This document shows, one piece after another, positions 30,041 through 40,689 of a stretch of 64,000 nucleotides of DNA. The notes beneath the pieces were generated by a model. That model saw only the letters and a list, made by a program, of their open reading frames with translations. It had not been told where the DNA came from and made no database searches. The DNA comes from Prostheceraeus crozeri. Its lineage: Eukaryota > Platyhelminthes > Polycladida > Euryleptidae. The position numbers and the translations under genes were made by a program. The DNA lies in the NCBI GenBank assembly GCA_907163375.1, contig CAJQUW010006120.1:1-64000 (forward strand). Direction: 5' to 3'. Every line of letters starts with the position of its first letter. The first letter of the stretch is position 1.

Positions 30041-30381
30041 GTCACAATAGTCGCAATTGAGCAAACCCATTCAAAATCAAACAACGGACGTCTATCGGTA
30101 CGTACCCAAGTGCTCAGAACCAAACCGCACAAGTTCGATCATAGACGTTCCGAAACACAGTGTACTCAACCGATTGTACCAAACACATGTACCTATCCAG
30201 TAAAACAGATCTCATACTTGTTTCTATTCATAACACTGAATTATACATGTACCTATCCATGTTCCTATTGATAACACTGAATTATACATGTACCTATCCA
30301 TGTACCTATTGATAACACTAAATTTTACATGTACCTATCCATGTACCTATCCGTCGCAAGTAGGGCACAGTTTTCACTACT
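30041..30381 (-). repeat. Polinton right terminal inverted repeat
   Basis: About 341 bp, the reverse complement of 6814-7152 with around ten differences clustered in the repeated units. It carries the same GATAGGTACATG-type microrepeats. Confidence 0.95.
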
Positions 30382-30387
30382 AAATGG

Positions 30388-31158
30388 GATTTCTATCTGC
30401 TGTTTCCCATTACACATCACTTCACTCATATTTCCACGATTCTTTTGTTTTTCAAGGATATCTGAATATTTTCGTAAAATCTATTCACACTCAACTTTGC
30501 CGATCCAGAATCTCTCACTTTCTAGGCAAATTTTGATATCGGAAGAACGCCATTGATCGATTATTTGGAACGATAGTTGAGCTCCGCTTTGTGGCGTCTT
30601 CTTCCCACGTCTGTAGACGATTTATAAATCTGCCATCACGCGTGGATCGTCCCACTTGGATAAGATTCTTGTGATTTCGAAAAAGTCGGTGTTTCGAGTT
30701 CATTTACCAACCCGACGGTCAGAAGTAGTCATGTAGGATGTGTCTGGAGGATAAAAGGCAATTACCGAGGATGAGATGGAATGCTGAATAGCGAAAGAGA
30801 TAGAGAATTATCTATGATGGCGGTGTTGTCTTTTTCAATGAGACGACAGAGAGCAATAAAGTGGTTACAGCAATATCACGAGTGAGTTGATGAGAGTGAA
30901 AGTGTGAAATGAGTAGAAAGCAGAAAAGATATTTAAATGGAAACAATTATTTTCATGGAAATAGGATTAAGAAATTCAGTCAATTCGCGACTTATATTTC
31001 TGTGACGTCACTGTTACATGAATGTTTCATACTGATAATGACGACAGCAGTGTATGTCAATTAACATTCATAGAAATCGGATTTGAAATATTCTTTCTTG
31101 ATTTATATATGTGAGAAATTATGCCAGCACTGCAACAGAAAGTATACACCATAGGAGA
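30388..31158. other. Intergenic, right flank of the Polinton
   Basis: No supported gene or recognised element. Short open frames at 30515-30703 and elsewhere lack supporting motifs. Confidence 0.5.
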
Positions 31159-31955
31159 TATGTTAGGTAGAGTGGTAACTCCGCATTTATTAAATCCCCA
31201 ATGTGTATACACCTTCGATTTTATTAAATGAACTCAAGGGTATTGTCACCAAATGTGAGATATGCAAATTTTTGCAGTTCTGAAGAAATTACAACGAAAC
31301 TGAGTGATCATGATTGTAATGCAGAAGGAATGATGGTATTTCACAGATTAGCTCATGACTACCTTGGAGATTTAATGTTTGCTAAATTAGCAATGCGATG
31401 GGTTCCTATTGCTTTCATGCTGAACCTCAAGAATGTATTTTCTTGAGCGTGATCATATTACAGGCAACCTGCTACAGACACAGTAAAATCACATAATCAA
31501 AGACAATAATTTCATTTAACTTTGAAAGATGCAAATGGGTCCACATTACTATTCAGATTCAAGAAACGAAGCAAGAATTCAGTGAATCATAAAATCATGC
31601 CGGTGAAAATTGAATTAAAAACTTGAAATTTCAGCCAATAAAGCAAGAATAATATCGCGACTTTTTTATGAAGACACTCATTATAATACAATTCCTGAAA
31701 TTCCCTTGATAATCAGCTTGATTTCCGCTTAGTTCGGATGCTTATTAGCAAATGTTCATTCCTTTTGATATCCAACTTGTTTCATACTACTTATTTAGGA
31801 GAGTCATCTCGGTAGTATATAAATTGGCAAATTTTGACTTTTTTCAAAAGTGCTCATATAATTTTTTGACCACGGAAACGTAATCTCCGCAAAAAACTGA
31901 ATCTTTTGATATAAAAATTTTCACTGTATACAGATACTTTTTTGAGTCGGCGCTC
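31159..31955 (+). repeat. Second copy of the foldback left arm
   Basis: Matches 4697-5498 in direct orientation, starting TATGTTAGGTAGAGTGGTAA. The last roughly 400 bp (about 31556-31955) are almost identical to 5090-5498, whereas the first half is clearly diverged with indels. The opposite arm and AT core are missing here. Confidence 0.85.
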
Positions 31956-32641
31956 TATCTATATATCCCTACTCTATGGTATATACGTCATAGTCTCAGG
32001 GTCACAGCTAATATAAAGTCATTGGTTATTTGAAGTTTGGAATTGCAATTTTTTAAAAAACATGTGAGTAAATTACCAAGAAATATTATCACACGTTATT
32101 TCAATGCAGGAATGAACCATGAGATTGGCCAGATTAAGAAACATCTGTTTGTAAATGTAAAAATTCCGCATGGACTTACAATTAATTTAGATAATGAAGC
32201 TGATGTTTTAACACATGCAGTCGGACCCGCTTATAAGGACCCCGTTTGTATGAACAAACCGTTTCTATGGAAAGGGTTTGTACATCCTATTCGCAGTTCA
32301 ATCTATTGATAGGGCTACACCATAGGCCCTCCAGATAAGGAAGCCATAAGGACAACCCGGCTTTATGGAAAGGTCTGTCATATGCCATCCACAGTAAAAC
32401 GTCATCATAAAGCCCCTTTTATAAGAAGTGGCCTGTCAGTTCTTATAACTTCAGGACATCCTTGTTTATTTAGCTGTTAATTGATTTCAACTCTATACCT
32501 CGCAATCTTCAATTGTCTTCAATTTGACTTCTTTTCTCATTTATTGCTGTTCTATTTCTACTCTCCTTGTCATGACAAGAACTTGTCACTTAAATTGCAG
32601 TGAAATCTCTGCATGTCATTCATCTCGCATATCATTCATTC
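31956..32641. other. Intergenic, no gene supported
   Basis: A 90-codon open frame at 32037-32309 shows no recognisable motif. The stretch ends in a (TA)n run. Confidence 0.45.
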
Positions 32642-32662
32642 ATATATATATATATATATATA
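32642..32662. repeat. (TA)n microsatellite
   Basis: About 20 bp of TA units directly left of the inverted end TAACCAGTTGT. Confidence 0.9.
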
Positions 32663-32688
32663 TAACCAGTTGTAACTCGCGCCCCACC

Positions 32689-34139
32689 AAAAAATACACT
32701 TTTACATATTCGCCTAGTGAAAGCGATTGACTGAAATTCAACGCGGTTTGCGACTTGAAGCTTATGAACAGTTGCCTCAAGTATGTCTTTGCTGTATTTC
32801 CAATGGCTATTGACCTCACCAGCATGTGGAAATAAGAAAAAACCCGATTTTCCACTTTTCCATGTGACAAGTGTTAGCACTCCCCAATGCTTCCGGGGAT
32901 TGTTTGACAGTCTTTCCATCTTAATTTAAAGCAAAATGACATTTCCTAAGCTTTATTGAAGTCTTAAGATTCAATGTAGAAAAATACATATTTAGGAAAA
33001 TATAATTAAAGTCGAAGTTTTGTAGTTGTGCAGGGCCTATGGGGTGCTATGACCACAACTTCATATTGAAGTGAGTGTTTGATTGAGAAAGTTTGGATCG
33101 ATGAATTTTCAAGCAATTTTTTGCATACCACCTTATTTTTGGTCATAAATCTCGAATCTGTCCTCAGTTTTTCCAAAATCGGTCATTAAGTAGGTCACCC
33201 AGATGACCTACTTTGACATGCAAACCTTGTATAACCCTTGTTTGCGGATATCCGTTCTCATTCAGCATCATTTACCACTTTCATGAGCATCCACATATGA
33301 TTTTGATGTGAACATGTATATGACATAAACATTTGCTTGATTGAAGGCCAATAAGTAGGCCAACCAGATGACCTGCTTTTATCCAAAAACTGTCTTTATC
33401 CTTAATTGTCGGATATTTCATATCACAAAGTATCATTGACCTCCTTGATGGGCGTAAAGCATGATTTTAAGAAAAGAAAGCTCCTAGAATTTTTTTTGCA
33501 TGCTTGGAAGTCAAGAAGCAAGCCAAATACTCATGTTGTTTTGCTCACAAAAACTTATCACGTAGTCCGTCATCGCTTGACGCTGTTGATGCTGCAGATT
33601 TTGTTGCTCATTAGCTGCGACATTGTGTATTGGTCTCATTTTGTACCATATTAATGTCTCGGCCGTGTATAATGGTCCTCACCATGCAAAAACCTTGAAA
33701 TGGACATGAATGACGGAATTTCTTGAATTCTAGGATTTATTGTTTGACAACACAACCACAGATCCATAATATGTCACGAACAACTCACACTAGAGATGTA
33801 CAAAGCACAAAGCATAAAGATTCTATCTTTTTATGGAACAATACTCTCTCTACACCGAAAATATGAAAATCTTTTCATGATTAAAGAACATTGTGTGAAT
33901 TGTTTTACTGTACACAGGAATTGGAATGAACGTGTTTCAAAAAATGTTTTCACAGCTGGATGCTAAATACTTCATGATAGTCTGAGTCTTCTGCCTTTTG
34001 GACAAGGTCGAAATTACTTGACATATGTTATCCTCATCATCCAAGACGTCGTTAAGAAAAATGTCATGAATGAGAATATCTTACATTCCATCGAATTTCG
34101 CATTTCAAGTGTTATTTCATGAAACCTCGTTTTCATTAA
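32689..34139. other. Unclassified sequence, weak duplication near 33.2-33.4 kb
   Basis: A block with AAGTAGGTCACCCAGATGAC (about 33187) recurs as AAGTAGGCCAACCAGATGAC (about 33353), a diverged direct repeat of roughly 170 bp. A 95-codon minus-strand frame from 32919 has a plausible amino-acid mix but no recognised motif. Confidence 0.4.
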
Positions 34140-34337
34140 CCCATTAACGACAATGGCATAAATAAAGTACACCGAAAGAGTGACATATTTTTGATCGAAA
34201 CCTATGCAGTTCGGCGACAATGACGTTCAAAACGATAAATTCATTAAAAATACCACTGAACCACGTGTATTTTCTCAACACTTTATTTTAGTGTTTCTTT
34301 TCCCGTGACTTTTGAAACAATTTTCTACCAAAAAACA

Positions 34338-35560
34338 TGGCGAATGAGTAAGTGTGAAATTATCTACTTTGAATATATTGCATCATCATAACTGTCGGCA
34401 AAGTAATGAATAATGATACTATTTGAATGAATATAATGGATATTTGTTTCGTAATTAGTGTGTAGTATGAATAATTGATTATAGAAAAGTGTACTTTATT
34501 TAGTACGCTGTCATTAGGGTTGGCACATGGGACAAATCAAAGTCAGCAGATGAGAATTGCAGAATGCCCTTTTCTAATGACATCAGTTTTAGTTATGTGT
34601 AAAAGTACTTCAGGAAAGAGCAGTATCTTTATAATACAAGTTTATGGTATTACATGTACTATACAGGTTTATTGTCTATTAGCAATTTACCTTCATTAGC
34701 AATTTTTCCATAAAATCATGGATGCGCTACAATGGTAATCAATCACCGATCATTGACTTTAGCAGTACAAGAAGGATGATGTATTTGTACGTTGAAAAAT
34801 ATACAAACAATGATATTGCAACAAAACAAAGTGAAAATAGTTAGTGCGCTGGGGATCGAACCCGCGTCGCAAAGCCGTGATAGTCGTAGTTTTACCCACT
34901 AGACTGTGACACGTTGCTGACGACATGTGAATCTGCCGCTTAGTGTTCTAATAGCCTGAATTCCCCAGCTGCTTACCGGTATTTACTATTATCCTTCAGG
35001 GTCGACAAGTGCGTGAGATTGTGCGAGACGGCGACCTTGGCAGAGGCGTTAGACACCGCTGAAAGTGGGATAAGACGGATCTCCCGAATTCGCGCGATTT
35101 ATGCAACGCCGCCTAATCTCAATTATGATTCAGATGAAGATAGTGCTCCAGAAGACGAGTCCGATGAAATAAGTTTGAATAACCTGGGATCGGGTTTGCT
35201 GTCTGCTCCGGCTGCAATTGAACTTATTGAAGATGAGGATAGTGATGATGAAGTAGATGAACCTGCAGCTAAATGTCCTAAAATTGAAAATTGGGAGGAA
35301 TCGTCGGTTTCAAGCAGTCATTCCGTAGTCGCGAACGGAAGTCGACAATTTTGAGATCACCGATCTTGCAAAATCCATATAGGTATGATCGCAAAGATCA
35401 TTGGTTGGTGACGGTCGAGACTTAGAGAAGATGTCAGGGGTGTTCTAATGGCAGATCAAAGCTCATCTGCGAAAAGTGCAACGTTGGGCTTCACACTTGG
35501 TGTCTCAAAAAATACCACTTACTGTAACAGTGACAACTCTACCGACAATGGCATACATGT
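34338..35560 (+). pseudogene. piggyBac transposase remnant (N-terminal and C-terminal parts only)
   Basis: The short first exon encodes Met-Ala-Asn-Glu and splices to position 35000 in frame. The next exon has the acidic N-terminal region common in piggyBac transposases (NYDSDEDSAPEDESDE, then EDEDSDDEVDEP). Near 35380-35520 a reading with YDRKDHWLV, then CxxC, CEKC, GLHTWCLKKYH resembles the C-terminal Cys-rich domain that binds the element ends. The central DDD nuclease domain is missing, so this is a deletion derivative moved, if at all, by an enzyme supplied from elsewhere. Confidence 0.78.
34846..34915 (-). repeat. tRNA-like or SINE-head sequence inside the piggyBac intron
   Basis: The minus strand reads GTCTAGTGGGTAAAAC (A-box-like) and about 30 bp later GGGTTCGATCCCC (good B box, matching GGTTCGANNCC). 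The acceptor and T stems pair poorly, so this is a tRNA pseudogene or the head of a tRNA-derived SINE. No clear A-rich tail was found. Confidence 0.5.
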
Positions 35561-35702
35561 ATGCCACCTCTGTAGAAAAAAGATGGCGGAACGAAATTTC
35601 TCGGAAACGATGAATTTGTAATGAGAATAGGTATTCGTGAAAAATTTCACTGGTTTTTTTAAATTTTGATTGCTAAAAAAAATCCGGGCGTTAATGGGTT
35701 AA

Positions 35703-37474
35703 TACTTCACATCGATTGAAACATTTCTTGGCTGTTATAGTCTTCGTAATAAATATAAGACAAAACAATGTCATAAGTAATTGCGAGGCCTTTCGCCGAT
35801 TCTTTTCGGGCAACACTTCGGGACGCGTACATGAAAGAAAATTAAAGTCATTATATACAGATAAAGTGAATAAAGTCAAAGAGTAAAAGTCACTGCCACG
35901 GGAGTGCGAGCGTCAACACTGTTTGCTTCTGAACGCATAAAACCGGCCGCAATGATGCTATCATTGTCGCTTCGAGAAATGGCAGCAACATTGGGTGGCG
36001 TGCACGAACCAGCTGCTTGAAGAGGGAGGTCTTCTGGTTGGCTGCGATCGAATGATGTGCACGTCATCGTGTGTTACTTCACAATTTCATAGATTTGTTA
36101 GCAAAATTCGTTCGCCATAATGCTAGCTCTGCGACACTTTAGTATGAATAATGCTTATAAACATCAAGTCGAGGTCGAATATGTTGGATAATGAGTTGAT
36201 TGACTAGTTCGATGATTTTAATTAGCAGTGGCTATTACACCGGCTTAGACCTAGAAAATTAAATCCATGTCCATTACCATGCCTCCTATTTCTGCGGTAT
36301 AAAAATCACTCAGTTTAACTAGAAACATGAATCAGAGTGTGTCTTAACTCTCCTTGTGCGGTTGAGCCTTGGACATTCTTCGTCTTCTACATATCATGAA
36401 AAATCCAGTGACATCCTTAGCAGAGCTAGCTTGTTTCCAAGCTCCCATCGAATCCAAGATATGTAATATTCCAGAAACTCAATATACCGGAATCATCGTG
36501 CTTAGTTGTGATTGTTTTCATTTTGTTACTTATTTCAGAGGCAGTAGCATTGCTGGCTTAGCTGGTGTAGTAGCCGGAAGACCAAAATAATAGCTGCTAC
36601 GCTGGTGTGATTGCCACGGCCATATATTGTCTTTTGCTAAGTGTATTTCAAAAAAGTAACTGGACTGTCGAAGTCCATTGCAGCCTGATTAATAGTAGGA
36701 ACCACGTAGCAGTGTCCTGAATCCATCAAAGATATCCTCAGTTCAAACATTTGATCGTAGTGGGGGCTCTCGAAGGGCATCGGGCATACAGTGGCAGCGC
36801 ATCTGATCGATGCCCGGTTGTCATGTTGCACTCACCTGCAGCTTCCCTCCCGCTATCAAAAAGTATTTTGTTGAACGTTTGGACAAGGCTGAAAAGTAGG
36901 CATGGGTCAAGTGTTGCTCTCTTAGAAACATTTCCTGAAATCTTTTTCGCGTTGTCCATTGGATTCGCCACGCAGTAGGCCTATTGATTTTCCTGATAGT
37001 CAAACTTTTTCTATCGAAGAACTATTGCTGCATGTCTCTCATCGAAACGATGCTATATCAAGCAAACTAATGCAAAATCGACACAGCACGATTAGCACTT
37101 TTAGCTGTTATGGCAAAGGTATATAACGTAATTTTTAGAGCAATATCAACTACATGTACTACATTATCCTATAAAAAAATAGGATCCTGCTAACTTCTCA
37201 GTCATTGTACCTGTGATAAAAATAAATTTTGAGTCTCATCCAGACTACTTCGAAGAATAGTAATAAATGTACCGAACCGAAACTCTCAAATGTGTTTTAC
37301 TTAAAGTATAGGGATGTCGGGTAATTGCAAGTGAATTTGCGGATTCACAATTCCAAAACGGTTCATCGGTAGTCGGTGTTTCGGTATCGGAGTGTAAAGC
37401 TCCACTCCAGTGATTCAGGAGTAAGGATACAAACACTGACTATCTGAACACATGCATGCAACATATCCATGGAC
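35703..37474. other. Unclassified intergenic sequence
   Basis: Several short open frames on both strands without recognisable motifs. No supported gene. Confidence 0.45.
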
Positions 37475-40171
37475 ACGGACCAGGCCCTGGCAGCATCTGT
37501 TTAGCCTATTACACCTTGAAATCATCCTACCACAGGTGTTCGCTGTCAAAATCCGTCTCCGACAAGTGGAAGTTGATGATTGGTGATGACCGGGTCCTAG
37601 GAATTGGTGCGGACCAGGCCCTGGCAGCATCTGTTTAGGCCTATTACACCTTCAAATCATCCTACCACAGGTGTTCGCTGTCAAAATCCGTCTCCGACAA
37701 GTGGAAGTTGATGATTGGTGATGACCGGGTCCTAGGAATTGGTGCGGACCAGGCCCTGACAGCATCTGTTTAGGCCTATTACACCTTCAAATCATCCTAC
37801 CACAGTTGTTCGATGTAAATATCCGTCTCCGACAAGTGGAAGTTGATGATTGGTGATGACCGGGTCCTAGGAATTGGTGCGGACCAGGCCCGGGCAGCAT
37901 CTGTTTAGGCCTATTACACCTTCAAATCATCCTACCACAGGTGTTCGCTGTCAAAATCCGTCTCCGACAAGTGGAAGTTGATGATTGGTGATGACCGGGT
38001 CCTAGGAATTGGTGCGGACCAGGCCCGGGCAGCATCTGTTTAGGCCTATTACACCTTCAAATCATCCTACCACAGGTGTTCGCTGTCAAAATCCGTCTCC
38101 GACAAGTGGAAGTTGATGATTGGTGATGACCGGGTCCTAGGAATTGGTGCGGACCAGGCCCTGACAGCATCTGTTTAGGCCTATTACACCTTGAAATCAT
38201 CCTACCACAGGTGTTCGCTGTCAAAATCCGTCTCCGACAAGTGGAAGTTGATGATTGGTGATGACCGGGTCCTAGGAATTGGTGCGGACAGGCCCTGACA
38301 GCATCTGTTTAGGCCTATTACACCTTGAAATCATCCTACCACAGGTGTTCGCTGTCAAAATCCGTCTCCGACAAGTGGAAGTTGATGATTGGTGATGACC
38401 GGGTCCTAGGAATTGGTGCGGACCAGGCCCTGGCAGCATCTGTTTAGGCCTATTACACCTTGAAATCATCCTACCACAGGTGTTCACGGTCAAAATCCGT
38501 CTCCGACAAGTGGAAGTTGATGATTGGTGATGACCGGGTCCTAGGAATTGGTGCGGACCAGGCCCTGGCAGCATCTGTTTAGGCCTATTACACCTTCAAA
38601 TCATCCTACCACAGGTGTTCGCTGTCAAAATCCGTCTCCGACAAGTGGAAGTTGATGATTGGTGATGACCGGGTCCTAGGAATTGGTGCGGACCAGGCCC
38701 TGACAGCATCTGTTTAGGCCTATTACACCTTCAAATCATCCTACCACAGGTGTTCGCTGTCAAAATCCGTCTCCGACAAGTGGAAGTTGATGATTGGTGA
38801 TGACCGGGTCCTAGGAATTGGTGCGGACCAGGCCCTGACAGCATCTGTTTAGGCCTATTACACCTTCAAATCATCCTACCACAGGTGTTCACGGTCAAAA
38901 TCCGTCTCCGACAAGTGGAAGTTGATGATTGGTGATGACCGGGTCCTAGGAATTGGTGCGGACCAGGCCCGGGCAGCATCTGTTTAGGCCTATTACACCT
39001 TCAAATCATCCTACCACAGGTGTTCGCTGTCGAAATCCGTCTCCGACAAGTGGAAGTTGATGATTGGTGATGACCGGGTCCTAGGAATTGGTGCGGACCA
39101 GGCCCGGGCAGCATCTGTTTAGGCCTATTACACCTTCAAATCATCGTACCACAGGTGTTCGCTGTCAAAATCCGTCTCCGACAAGTGGAAGTTGATGATT
39201 GGTGATGACCGGGTCCTAGGAATTGGTGCGGACCAGGCCCTGGCAGCATCTGTTTAGGCCTATTACACCTTCAAATCATCCTACCACAGGTGTTCACGGT
39301 CAAAATCCGTCTCCGACAAGTGGAAGTTGATGATTGGTGATGACCGGGTCCTAGGAATTGGTGCGGACCAGGCCCTGGCAGCATCTGTTTAGGCCTATTA
39401 CACCTTCAAATCATCCTACCACAGGTGTTCGCTGTCAAAATCCGTCTCCGACAAGTGGAAGTTGATGATTGGTGATGACCGGGTCCTAGGAATTGGTGCG
39501 GACCAGGCCCTGACAGCATCTGTTTAGGCCTATTACACCTTGAAATCATCCTACCACAGGTGTTCGCTGTCAAAATCCGTCTCCGACAAGTGGAAGTTGA
39601 TGATTGGTGATGACCGGGTCCTAGGAATTGGTGCGGACCAGGCCCTGACAGCATCTGTTTAGGCCTATTACACCTTCAAATCATCCTACCACAGGTGTTC
39701 ACGGTCAAAATCCGTCTCCGACAAGTGGAAGTTGATGATTGGTGATGACCGGGTCCTAGGAATTGGTGCGGACCAGGCCCGGGCAGCATCTGTTTAGGCC
39801 TATTACACCTTCAAATCATCCTACCACAGGTGTTCGCTGTCAAAATCCGTCTCCGACAAGTGGAAGTTGATGATTGGTGATGACCGGGTCCTAGGAATTG
39901 GTGCGGACCTGGCCCGGCAGCATCTGTTTAGGCCTATTACACCTTCAAATCATCGTACCACAGGTGTTCACGTCAAAATCCGTCTCCGACAAGTGGAAGT
40001 TGTGGATTGGTTATGACCGGGTCCTAGGAATTGGTGCTGACCAGGCCCTGACAGCATCTGTTTAGGCCCATTACACCTTCAAATCATCCTACCACAGGTG
40101 TTCGCTGTCAAAATCCGTCTCCGACAAGTGAAAGTTGAGGATTGGTGATGACCGGGTCCTAGGAATTGGTG
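37475..40171. repeat. 135-bp satellite array, about 20 copies
   Basis: The unit includes TGTTTAGGCCTATTACACC, CCGTCTCCGACAAGTGGAAG and GACCGGGTCCTAGGAATTGG. The unit start recurs at 37497, 37632, 37767, 37902, 38037 and onward at 135-bp steps; one copy at 38172 is 134 bp. Copies are about 97% alike, except the outermost ones. Variant sites (CTGGC/CTGAC/CGGGC before AGCATC; GCTGTC or ACGGTC) show a six-unit higher-order pattern. 135 is a multiple of three, so long minus-strand frames appear, but recurrent TGA variants argue against coding. Confidence 0.97.
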
Positions 40172-40391
40172 GGTCGGGCGCAAGTGACAGAATGGGGCCC
40201 AAGTTACAGAAGTTGGGGCGCGAGTGACAAGTACATATGTATAGTGGGGCCCAAGTTACACTTATTTATTCTCATTGGGGCGCGAGTGACAGGAAGTGGG
40301 GCGCTAGTGACAGCTATTTATACGAGTTTGGGCGCGAGTGACGCTTATGGGGCGCGAGTTACACTTAGGGTGGGGCGCGAGTGACAACTGG

Positions 40392-40394
<3 letters not shown>
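40170..40394 (+). repeat. Array of nine GGGGCGCGAGTGACA-type motifs
   Basis: Nine copies of a 14-15-bp motif (GGGGCGCGAGTGACA, with GGGGCCCAAGTTACA variants) at irregular 15-40-bp spacing, ending at the inverted terminus beside a TA run. Confidence 0.85.

Positions 40395-40434
<40 letters not shown>
40395..40434. repeat. (TA)n microsatellite
   Basis: About 40 bp of pure TA units right of the inverted end. Confidence 0.95.
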
Positions 40435-40437
<3 letters not shown>

Positions 40438-40469
40438 ATGATGAATTTCGCCATTGGCCGGTAGAATAA

Positions 40470-40652
40470 ATAAATGAAAAGAAAGACAAGGCCAATAAAT
40501 AAGATCTTATTATGACAATATTTCGACTGTCTCTTTTACAAGTCTGATAGTAAAAAAGTTTTTTACTTTTACCATCAGACTTGTAAAAGAGACAGTCGAA
40601 ATATTGTCATAATAAGATCTTATTTATTGGCCTTGTCTTTCTTTTCATTTAT
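40470..40652. repeat. Perfect-looking palindrome, arms about 86 bp
   Basis: The left arm runs from ATAAATGAAAAGAAAGACAA; the right arm mirrors it, ending TTGTCTTTCTTTTCATTTAT. The loop is about 11 bp (near AAGTTTTTTAC) and one mismatch was seen near the centre. It lies between two TA runs. Probably a MITE or a recent inverted duplication. Confidence 0.9.
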
Positions 40653-40689
40653 ATATATATATATATATACTTACTCTATGGTTGATCTT

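Larger units (their letters stand above)
6814..30381. mobile_element. Polinton/Maverick DNA transposon (virus-like element), 23,568 bp, both ends present
   Basis: Both ends are found. The element starts AGTAGTGAAAACTG and ends CAGTTTTCACTACT, and is flanked by the 6-bp duplication AAATGG at 6808-6813 and 30382-30387. A 6-bp duplication and 5'-AG termini are Polinton hallmarks. The TIRs are about 340 bp. Inside are the family's defining genes: protein-primed DNA polymerase, retroviral-type integrase with chromodomain, packaging ATPase, adenain-like protease, major and minor capsid proteins and a basic core protein, plus accessory genes. The TIRs differ at only about 3% of positions by eye, so insertion was fairly recent unless the ends were homogenised. 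The element is broken (about six to eight breaks in coding parts), and a hAT and a mariner have inserted into it. The structural genes are on the plus strand and the polymerase side is mostly on the minus strand, converging near 18.1 kb. Confidence 0.97.
34140..35698 (+). mobile_element. Internally deleted piggyBac element, 1,559 bp
   Basis: The termini are CCCATTAACG and CGTTAATGGG, with the diagnostic TTAA duplication at 34136-34139 and 35699-35702. It keeps the first transposase exon (ATGGCGAATGA followed by donor GTAAGTG near 34350) and an intron ending TATCCTTCAG at 34999. The acidic N-terminal exon follows, then the Cys-rich C-terminal tail; the catalytic core is absent. Confidence 0.9.
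32663..40394. mobile_element. Candidate 7.7-kb element bounded by 26-bp inverted ends within TA microsatellites
   Basis: The left end (32663-32688) begins TAACCAGTTGT and continues into ACTCGCGCCCCACC. The right end (40369-40394) is its reverse complement with one mismatch, and TA runs lie outside both ends. The right side carries a ladder of GGGGCGCGAGTGACA motifs (40170-40394). Inside are a piggyBac relic, the 135-bp satellite and unclassified sequence. No transposase of its own is recognised. It could be one large non-autonomous element that picked up other repeats, or two copies of a short repeat in opposite orientation. Confidence 0.4.

Noticed and set aside
34846-34915. Functional tRNA gene
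   Set aside because: The B box is good but acceptor and T stems do not pair well, so it is listed only as tRNA-like.
38272-39654. Long minus-strand frames across the 135-bp satellite (repeated GPGPHQFLGPGHH peptide)
   Set aside because: 135 is a multiple of three, so open frames arise automatically. A common C/G variant creates TGA stops in most units.
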